Made by a program: the position numbers and the translations under genes. This document shows, piece by piece, positions 1 to 4,870 of a DNA stretch of 9,325 nucleotides. Where the stretch lies: contig CAKQOW010000070.1 in assembly GCA_934256595.1 (NCBI GenBank), forward strand, positions 1-9,325, written 5' to 3'. The stretch is from an uncultured Clostridia bacterium (GTDB lineage Bacteria; Bacillota; Clostridia; Peptostreptococcales; Anaerovoracaceae). The notes under the pieces are model-generated. The model was not told the origin of the DNA and did not search any database. It saw only the letters and a program-made list of their open reading frames with translations. Each line of letters starts with the position of its first letter. Position 1 is the stretch's first letter.

Positions 1-6
1 TTTGGT

Positions 7-1440
7 CTATGCGTTTGTATCTGTCGGATCGTAATTCTGTGAATATGGAATTTTTTCAAGCTTAGGTTTGCCGAACGGTCCGGCGTAGTTTGAATCGTAA
101 ACCACAACCTTGCAGCGCTGTCTTGCAGCCAGATTGTAGATAATCTTTGCGTCTGAGCACTTTAGTCTTACGCAGCCGTGAGAGCCGCTGTTGCCAAGCC
201 AGTTATACGCTCCTGTAAGAAGTGTATGATTATTGCCGTTTACCGTATAGCATACGGAGTGGAAATACATTGCACCATAGAAGTGTGTTACATACTGACC
301 GTATACAACATCGCCGTTGTCCTGATATTCAGTACGGCCGCCGAGATCTTTCCACCTGTATATATAGCCTGTTCTGTAGGTTCCCTTGTCTGTAGGTCTT
401 GATGCAGAACCTACAGTACATATCATGGCCTTGACAGGTATGTTGTATTTGCCGTCGCTGCCGGCAGCATAAATCGTTATAGTATTTTTGGTGCGGTTCA
501 CGCTTATTTTCAGAGGGTGGGACAGTACCCAGTTATAGCCTTTATAGCTGATAAGGTTTTTTTGAAGCACTCCGTTTTTGTTGAAGTAGTAAATGTAGCT
601 GCCTATCTTCTTTGAAGTGTTTTTGAGCATTCTGCCTTTTTTGTCAAAATAGTATCTCTTGAAGCCGTCTTTGTATTTCCATTTGGAAGTTATGACCTTG
701 CCGGTTTTGCCAAACCAGTATTTACTGCCCGAAACGGAAGTTATTTTATTCTCAATACGGGCATAGCTGGTTTTGCTCATATAGTATTTGTTTCCGTCTA
801 TGGTCTGCCAGCCTGTAAGCAGGTAACCTTTGCTGCTGATGCGGTAGGTCTTGCCCGAAATCTTGGCAAAGTGAGTTTTGCCGGTTGATTTAACGGAAGA
901 ATTGCTGTTGAAATAGTATGCCCTGCCGTTTACTTTTTTAATTGCTGTTTTAGTCATGTACTCTATGGATCCGTCACTGTAAAAATAGTAGCGGTTGCCG
1001 TTGTCTGCTTTGTACACGCCTGAGCCTGCGGGAGTGAAAACCTTGCCGGAAGTTGTGATATAGTAATATTTGCCGTCATCAAATTTGGTAATCCCTGATT
1101 TTGCAGGGCTTTCTTTTTTAACGCCGTCAGTATAATACTCGCCGTTGTATATTCCGGTATAAAGAAATCCTTTGCCGTCAGCATCAAAATAGTAAAGCTT
1201 GTTATCCGCAGAATTCATACCGTAGATATCCTTTTGCAGTACCCCGTCATCTGAAAAGCTGTAATATATACCGTCAATGAGTGCAATTCCTTTGACAGGA
1301 TTAAGATTCTCATCAAGATATACGGTATGTTCGGCGTTCCAGCCGGGAACCGCAGTTACATCTGCTGTTTCTGCAAATGCGAAATTTGCAGATGAAAGAA
1401 TAATTAAAACAGTTAAAACAAGTGATATTTTTTTATTCAT
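7..1440 (-). CDS. Secreted L,D-transpeptidase (YkuD family) with cell-wall-binding-like repeats
   Basis: Predicted exported enzyme that forms or remodels 3-3 peptidoglycan cross-links, or attaches proteins to peptide stems, outside the cell. Residues 1-23 are a signal peptide: MNKK, a hydrophobic core, then an AFA cleavage site before ET. Residues about 30-305 are tandem aromatic/glycine units of the YYF-D-x-G-x kind (for example NKLYYFDADGKG, KRYYFDKKGRM, SYIYYFNKNGVL), resembling choline/glucan-binding repeats. Residues about 310-450 form the YkuD domain, with FHS (His394) and the catalytic motif SHGCVRL (Ser420, His421, Cys423). I prefer the ATG at 1440: AAAGG lies 6 nt upstream. An in-frame TTG at 1446 would add two residues and could also be used, with GAGG 6 nt upstream of it. 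The gene is divergent from gmk, so it is a separate transcription unit; its terminator lies outside the window. Known from the family: Cys-dependent transpeptidation. Inferred: the repeats hold the enzyme at the wall. Endopeptidase or other wall activity cannot be excluded. Confidence 0.93.
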   Translation of the reverse strand: MNKKISLVLTVLIILSSANFAFAETADVTAVPGWNAEHTVYLDENLNPVKGIALIDGIYYSFSDDGVLQKDIYGMNSADNKLYYFDADGKGFLYTGIYNGEYYTDGVKKESPAKSGITKFDDGKYYYITTSGKVFTPAGSGVYKADNGNRYYFYSDGSIEYMTKTAIKKVNGRAYYFNSNSSVKSTGKTHFAKISGKTYRISSKGYLLTGWQTIDGNKYYMSKTSYARIENKITSVSGSKYWFGKTGKVITSKWKYKDGFKRYYFDKKGRMLKNTSKKIGSYIYYFNKNGVLQKNLISYKGYNWVLSHPLKISVNRTKNTITIYAAGSDGKYNIPVKAMICTVGSASRPTDKGTYRTGYIYRWKDLGGRTEYQDNGDVVYGQYVTHFYGAMYFHSVCYTVNGNNHTLLTGAYNWLGNSGSHGCVRLKCSDAKIIYNLAARQRCKVVVYDSNYAGPFGKPKLEKIPYSQNYDPTDTNA

Positions 1441-1475
1441 TTTCAACCTTTTCCTCTTCCTGAAATATAATTCTC

Positions 1476-1505
1476 AGTATACCACGCAATATATGTATTT
1501 ATCAA
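1476..1505 (-). promoter_or_regulatory. Sigma-A type promoter of the L,D-transpeptidase gene
   Basis: Read on the minus strand, TTGATA (1505-1500) and TATACT (1481-1476) are separated by 18 nt. TGG directly before the -10 gives an extended -10 (TGnTATACT). Transcription should begin near 1469, giving a leader of about 30 nt that carries the GGAAGAGGAAAAGG ribosome-binding region. Confidence 0.6.
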
Positions 1506-1628
1506 GAACCTGACGGACTAAAAATCAAATAAACAGGTACAATGTATAATTAATATATGGAATGGAAGACAGAATATGTCCCGATTTATCAGCGGGGCTG
1601 CGAAATTCAGCAAAAACCATATTTTTAC
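1506..1628. other. Divergent intergenic spacer, no convincing gene
   Basis: AT-rich stretch between the two divergent promoters. A 26-codon ORF begins at ATG 1557 and ends at TAA 1635 on the plus strand (starts MEWKTEYVP), but I see no ribosome binding site, and its end runs into the gmk promoter. A TATAAT at 1545-1550 has no -35 at proper spacing. There are no convincing hairpins or operators apart from a 4-bp CCCG/CGGG pairing near 1580-1595. Confidence 0.5.
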
Positions 1629-1657
1629 TGGACTTAACGATATGCGCATGATATAAT
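1629..1657 (+). promoter_or_regulatory. Sigma-A type promoter of gmk-rpoZ
   Basis: TGGACT (1629-1634), a 17-nt spacer, then a perfect TATAAT (1652-1657) preceded by TGA (1649-1651), which makes an extended -10. The -35 matches consensus at 4 of 6 positions. The predicted start site near 1664 leaves a leader of about 29 nt that contains the gmk ribosome binding site. Confidence 0.72.
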
Positions 1658-1692
1658 ATTTTACTGCACAAAAGATGTTTAAGGAGCTGGCA

Positions 1693-2307
1693 ATGAAAAA
1701 GGGCAAGGTTTTTGTTATTTCCGGACCCTCGGGAGTAGGGAAGGGAACTATATGCAAGGAACTTCTTGAAGAACTGGATATCGACCTTTCGGTTTCTATG
1801 ACTACCAGAGATCCCAGAGACGGTGAGGTACATGGTGAGAGCTATTTCTTTGTGACTCACGAGGAGTTTGAGGAGCAGATAGCCGCAGGCGGTCTGATAG
1901 AGTATGCCAGAATTTACAAGAACTATTACGGCACTCCAAAAGCCAGAGTGATAGAGAAACTGGAACAGGGCAGAGATGTGCTTCTTGAGATAGAGATGCA
2001 GGGCGCGGCACAGGCAAAGGCTGCATATCCCGAAGCGGTTCTTATATTTGTGCTTCCGCCGTCGCTCACAGAACTGAGAAAACGTCTGACAGAGCGCGGT
2101 ACCGAGACTCCTGAGAACATAGAGCTCAGACTGAGCACAACCCTTAAAGAGATCGAGTGTATCAAGGGCTATGATTATTATATAGTCAACGATGATCTGA
2201 ACAGAGCTGTAGATACGGCGGCCTGTATTATCAGGGCAGAACACGCAAAGGTATCCGGCAGTGCAGAATATATAGTGAATAAATATAAGGAGGAACTTGT
2301 ATTATGA
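1693..2307 (+). CDS. gmk: Guanylate kinase
   Basis: Cytosolic enzyme that phosphorylates GMP to GDP with ATP, an essential step in making GTP and dGTP and in GMP salvage. The 204-residue product has the usual family length. It starts MKKGKVFVISGPSGVGKG, where residues 11-18 are the P-loop GPSGVGKG. It continues with the GMP-binding stretch TTRDPRDGEVHGESYFF and the EIEMQGA segment, where most homologues have EIDxQGA. A longer reading from ATG 1675 is possible, but AAGGAG (1681-1686) lies inside that extension and 6 nt before ATG 1693, so 1693 is the likely start. It overlaps rpoZ by 4 bp (ATGA), implying co-translation. The gmk-rpoZ pair is conserved in Firmicutes. The upstream gene remA, a common neighbour in relatives, is absent here. 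No damage is visible. Confidence 0.97.
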   Translation: MKKGKVFVISGPSGVGKGTICKELLEELDIDLSVSMTTRDPRDGEVHGESYFFVTHEEFEEQIAAGGLIEYARIYKNYYGTPKARVIEKLEQGRDVLLEIEMQGAAQAKAAYPEAVLIFVLPPSLTELRKRLTERGTETPENIELRLSTTLKEIECIKGYDYYIVNDDLNRAVDTAACIIRAEHAKVSGSAEYIVNKYKEELVL

Positions 2308-2507
2308 TGTTATACCCTTCAGTTAACGAAATAAGGAAAAAGGCGGATTCAAGATATACCCTTGTAATTCTTGCGGCCAAGAGAGCAAGAGATATTACAA
2401 GAGGACTGCCCAAGCTTACAGAGGCAGACGTTGAGAAACCTGTTTCAATCGCAGCAAACGAAATAGCAGAAGACCTTATTACCTACAGGAGAACAGCAGA
2501 GGAATAG
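2304..2507 (+). CDS. rpoZ: RNA polymerase omega subunit
   Basis: Small subunit that helps fold and assemble the beta' subunit of RNA polymerase. The 67-residue product carries the omega signature SRYTLVILAAKRARDI at residues 16-31, preceded by YPSVNEI (4-10) and followed by KPVSIAANEIAED. The length is typical for Firmicutes. Two adjacent ATG codons (2304 and 2307) could serve as starts. AAGGAGG (2287-2293) is 10 nt before the first and 13 nt before the second, so I favour 2304, which overlaps the gmk stop as ATGA and suggests translational coupling. It is the last gene of the gmk unit; a new promoter lies about 50 bp downstream. Confidence 0.94.
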   Translation: MMLYPSVNEIRKKADSRYTLVILAAKRARDITRGLPKLTEADVEKPVSIAANEIAEDLITYRRTAEE

Positions 2508-2515
2508 AACCCGGT

Positions 2516-2548
2516 TCAGGTGAAAATTCCTGATTTATGTACTTTTTT
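2516..2548 (+). terminator. Weak possible terminator after rpoZ
   Basis: A 5-bp stem (TCAGG 2516-2520 with CCTGA 2529-2533) lies upstream of a T6 run at 2543-2548 and further T-rich sequence to 2560. The stem is short, and 9 nt separate it from the T-run, so this is at best a weak terminator. Read-through from gmk-rpoZ into rimP is therefore plausible. Confidence 0.25.
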
Positions 2549-2559
2549 AATTCTTTTTC

Positions 2560-2588
2560 TTGCACTTTGTGAATAGTTATGATAACAT
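2560..2588 (+). promoter_or_regulatory. Promoter of the rimP-nusA-infB operon
   Basis: TTGCAC (2560-2565), a 17-nt spacer, then TAACAT (2583-2588) preceded by TGA (2580-2582), an extended -10. Predicted start near 2595, giving a leader of about 70 nt that contains the hairpin at 2618-2646. The -10 hexamer is a moderate match. An alternative TATGAT at 2578 has only a 12-nt spacer to this -35. Confidence 0.6.
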
Positions 2589-2617
2589 AGAGGTGCAATA
2601 ATTTTAGACCGATTAGT

Positions 2618-2650
2618 TTAAAGAGCAGATAACGTCTGCTCTTTAAGTTT
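2618..2650 (+). terminator. Leader hairpin upstream of rimP: probable terminator/attenuator
   Basis: A perfect 12-bp inverted repeat, TTAAAGAGCAGA (2618-2629) and TCTGCTCTTTAA (2635-2646) with a 5-nt loop, is followed by GTTTTATAT. If the stem is the GC-richer 7-bp core, the U-tract reads TTTAAGTTTT: present, but interrupted. It sits between the operon promoter and the rimP ribosome binding site (GGAGG 2656-2660), about 23 nt into the predicted transcript. From memory, the Bacillus subtilis rimP-nusA leader contains a NusA-dependent terminator used for NusA autoregulation. By position and by its imperfect U-tract this hairpin fits the same role. It could instead terminate read-through from gmk-rpoZ, and both roles can coexist. 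Confidence 0.65.
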
Positions 2651-2664
2651 TATATGGAGGAAAA

Positions 2665-3141
2665 ATGGCAAAGATTAATATCAGAGCTCTTGTAGCCGAA
2701 ATGTCGGCAGACTTTCTGGCAGAGCACAACCTGGAGCTGTACAACGTGGAGTTCCAAAAAGAAGGCAGGGACTGGTTCCTCAGAGTGTATATAGATAAAC
2801 CCGAGGGAACAGAGGGCTATATCAGCACCGACGACTGCGAGCTGGTCAGCAGATTTTTAAGCGAGAAGCTCGATGAGGCAGACCCTATAGAGCAGAACTA
2901 CTATCTGGAGGTTTCCTCTCCGGGAATGGACAGAGCCCTGATTACAGAGGACCATTACAGAAGATATACAGGTCAGCTTGTCGATGTGAAGCTTTACAGC
3001 GGCATAAACGGCAAAAAGACATATCAGGGCATACTAAAAGGACTGAATGAAAATATTCTTACTATAGAAGAAGAAAACGGTAAAACAGTGGAGCTGCCTT
3101 TTGACAAGGTGGCCAAGACCAATCTGGCGGTAATTTTCTAA
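2665..3141 (+). CDS. rimP: Ribosome maturation factor RimP
   Basis: Cytosolic assembly factor that binds the 30S precursor and aids early assembly of small-subunit proteins around S12. The 158-residue length is normal. The N-terminal domain (about 1-85) has the family pattern LELYNVEFQKEGRDWFLRVY (24-43), IDKPEG (43-48), DCELVSRFLS (57-66) and LDEADPI (69-75). The hinge LEVSSPGMDRAL (81-92) leads to a C-terminal SH3-like barrel (about 93-158). The ATG has TGGAGG 4 nt before it. It is the first gene of the operon, and nusA follows after 19 nt, the classic RimP-NusA pairing. Confidence 0.97.
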   Translation: MAKINIRALVAEMSADFLAEHNLELYNVEFQKEGRDWFLRVYIDKPEGTEGYISTDDCELVSRFLSEKLDEADPIEQNYYLEVSSPGMDRALITEDHYRRYTGQLVDVKLYSGINGKKTYQGILKGLNENILTIEEENGKTVELPFDKVAKTNLAVIF

Positions 3142-3160
3142 GGAGGCAAAAAGAAAGAAA

Positions 3161-4246
3161 ATGAACAAAGAATTTATTGATGCTATTTATGATCTTGAAA
3201 AAGAAAAGGGTATTTCAAAGGATATACTTATCGAAGCGATAGAATCAGCGCTGGTTTCAGCATACAAGAAAAACTACGGTACATCACAGAATGTCAGGGT
3301 TAATATCGACAGAGAAGAGGGAGATATTGACGTATTTATGAGAATGGACGTTGTAGAGGAAATCGAAGACGAGCTTACACAGATATCTCTTGAAGAGGCT
3401 CAGGAGATAGACCCCAGATACGAGGTCGGAGATGTTGTTGAATATCAGGTTACCCCTAAGGACTTCGGCAGAATTGCGGCGCAGACTGCCAAGCAGGTTG
3501 TAGTTCAGAGAATCAGAGAAGCTGAGCGTGGTATGGTGTTTGACAACTATATCGAAAGACAGGGAGAGATGGTAAACGGCGTAGTGCAGAGAATTTCAAA
3601 CGGCACAATATTTGTAGACATGGGCAAAACAGAAGCCCTGCTGCCTGTGACAGAACAGGTTCCCGGTGAGAAATACAATGTCAACGACAGAATCAAAGTA
3701 TATATAATGGACGTCAAGAAAACAGCAAAAGGGCCGCAGGTGTTCCTTTCAAGATCTCACCCTGCCATAGTTAAAAGACTCTTTGAGCTTGAGGTTCCGG
3801 AAATACAGGATGGAACAGTCGAAATCAAAAGCATTGCAAGAGAGGCAGGCTCAAGAACCAAAATGGCAGTTTATACAGAGGACGAAAACGTGGATCCGGT
3901 AGGAGCATGTGTAGGCAACAGAGGTGTCAGAGTTCAGGCAGTGGTAGATGAGCTGTTCGGAGAGAAAATAGACATAATCACATGGAGCGATGATCCTAAG
4001 GTGCTTATCAAAAACGTATTAAGCCCTGCAAAGGTTGAGGAAGTAATAATAGACGACGAAGAAAAATCCGCACTTGCAATAGTTCCTGACTATCAGCTTT
4101 CACTTGCAATTGGCAAGGAAGGTCAGAACGTAAGACTTGCAGCAAGACTCTGCGGCTGGAAGATAGATATCAAGAGTCATTCACAGTACTTCGGCGACGG
4201 GCAGATTGAAGAGTACGCAGAAGACGACTATGAAGATGAAGAATAA
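3161..4246 (+). CDS. nusA: Transcription termination/antitermination factor NusA
   Basis: RNA-polymerase-bound factor that stimulates pausing and intrinsic termination and couples transcription with RNA folding. The 361-residue product is the short Gram-positive form without the extra C-terminal acidic repeats of enterobacteria. The N-terminal polymerase-binding domain covers about 1-130, and the S1 domain about 135-200 (GEMVNGVVQRISNGTIFVDM, then VFLSRSHP). KH1 includes DPVGACVGNRGVRVQAV (245-261), and KH2 includes LAIGKEGQNVRLAARLCGWK (315-334). It ends in an acidic tail (AEDDYEDEE). AAGGAGG (3140-3146) overlaps the rimP stop codon and is 14 nt before the ATG, a rather long spacing. Inferred: its product may act on the hairpin at 2618-2646 to limit its own operon. 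Confidence 0.98.
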   Translation: MNKEFIDAIYDLEKEKGISKDILIEAIESALVSAYKKNYGTSQNVRVNIDREEGDIDVFMRMDVVEEIEDELTQISLEEAQEIDPRYEVGDVVEYQVTPKDFGRIAAQTAKQVVVQRIREAERGMVFDNYIERQGEMVNGVVQRISNGTIFVDMGKTEALLPVTEQVPGEKYNVNDRIKVYIMDVKKTAKGPQVFLSRSHPAIVKRLFELEVPEIQDGTVEIKSIAREAGSRTKMAVYTEDENVDPVGACVGNRGVRVQAVVDELFGEKIDIITWSDDPKVLIKNVLSPAKVEEVIIDDEEKSALAIVPDYQLSLAIGKEGQNVRLAARLCGWKIDIKSHSQYFGDGQIEEYAEDDYEDEE

Positions 4247-4269
4247 ATTTTAAACGGGAGTGAGTTCAG

Positions 4270-4548
4270 TTGAAAGAAAAAAAGATTCCTATGAGGAAAT
4301 GTGTAGGCTGTATGGAATCAAAGCCTAAGGGAGAATTAATAAGGATTGCCGGATTTGAGGGTCAGGTGTGTGTTGACACCACAGGCAGAGCAAAAGGCAG
4401 AGGCGTATATATCTGTCCCGATGAAGCCTGTCTTAAGATGGCGATTAAGAAAAAAGCAATAAAACGGGGGCTTCAGATGGAAATATCCGCCGAGCAGGAA
4501 GAAGCTCTTGTGGAGGAGCTGACATCAAAGCTTAAAGCAGATGCGTAA
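4270..4548 (+). CDS. ylxR: YlxR family RNA-binding protein (RnpM)
   Basis: Small basic protein conserved between nusA and infB. The 92-residue product shows the family signature: MRKCVGCMESKPKGELIRI (8-26), with Cys11 and Cys14, then TGRAKGRGVYICP (38-50). Family members bind RNA; from memory, recent B. subtilis work renames it RnpM, an RNase P modulator. The start is a TTG at 4270, with GGGAG (4256-4260) 9 nt upstream. The first ATG (4291) has no ribosome binding site and would remove residues before the signature. It overlaps ylxQ by 8 bp, so translation of the two is probably coupled. The TTG start may keep its output below that of NusA and IF2. Confidence 0.93.
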   Translation: MKEKKIPMRKCVGCMESKPKGELIRIAGFEGQVCVDTTGRAKGRGVYICPDEACLKMAIKKKAIKRGLQMEISAEQEEALVEELTSKLKADA

Positions 4549-4870
4549 AAAGACAGAAAGCTATCTGGGCTTTGCAGCAAGGTCAAGGAATCTTGTAACC
4601 GGCTATAACACCTGCATTATGGCCATGCAGAAACGAAAACTGAAACTCTTAATACTGGCCTGCGACCTTTCGGAGAATTCAATAGAAAAGCTCGTCAGGG
4701 AAGCAGAGAAAACCGGTACTTCATATAAAATTTACGGCAGTGTTGAAAGCCTTTCCCATATTACGGGGAATGACAACAAGGGCGTGTTCGGTGTCACCGA
4801 CAGAAACTTTGCCGATATAATAAGTCAGGAGATTGACAAAGAACAGTCACTGAATCAGGAGGTGTTCTAA
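4541..4870 (+). CDS. ylxQ: L7Ae/L30e/S12e/Gadd45-type RNA-binding protein YlxQ
   Basis: A 109-residue protein of the L7Ae-like fold, whose members recognise kink-turn RNA; the B. subtilis homologue is called YlxQ or RplGA. Visible family features are the opening YLGFAARSRNLVTGYN (8-23), the central KLKLLILACDLSENS (33-47) and the closing GVFGVTDRNFADII (81-94). The usual AGKLV near the start reads SRNLV here, a modest departure. It starts inside the 3' end of ylxR (8-bp overlap) and ends in TAATG shared with infB. AGGAGGTG (4857-4864), inside its 3' end, serves infB. Function in Clostridia is not established; an RNA-binding, ribosome-associated role is inferred from family and neighbours. Confidence 0.9.
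   Translation: MRKKTESYLGFAARSRNLVTGYNTCIMAMQKRKLKLLILACDLSENSIEKLVREAEKTGTSYKIYGSVESLSHITGNDNKGVFGVTDRNFADIISQEIDKEQSLNQEVF

Noticed and set aside
7..1440. Tandem DNA repeats or CRISPR-like structure in the aromatic repeat region
   Set aside because: The repetition is at the protein level and degenerate. I see no regularly spaced identical DNA units here or anywhere in the window.
1277..1513. 78-codon plus-strand ORF across the start of the L,D-transpeptidase gene
   Set aside because: Antisense to a signal peptide and repeat region, no ribosome binding site, and it runs through the divergent promoter.
1545..1550. Perfect TATAAT as a possible extra promoter upstream of gmk
   Set aside because: No acceptable -35 hexamer 16-18 nt upstream, and the TG is adjacent rather than one base away. 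The promoter at 1629-1657 explains gmk better.
1675..1692. Upstream ATG 1675 as the gmk start
   Set aside because: The ribosome binding site AAGGAG at 1681-1686 lies inside this extension and is ideally placed for ATG 1693, which also gives the conserved N-terminus.
1525..2244. 239-codon open frame on the minus strand over gmk
   Set aside because: It lies opposite an intact gmk with all kinase motifs, its translation has no recognisable domain, and it has no ribosome binding site. It is a shadow of the coding strand.
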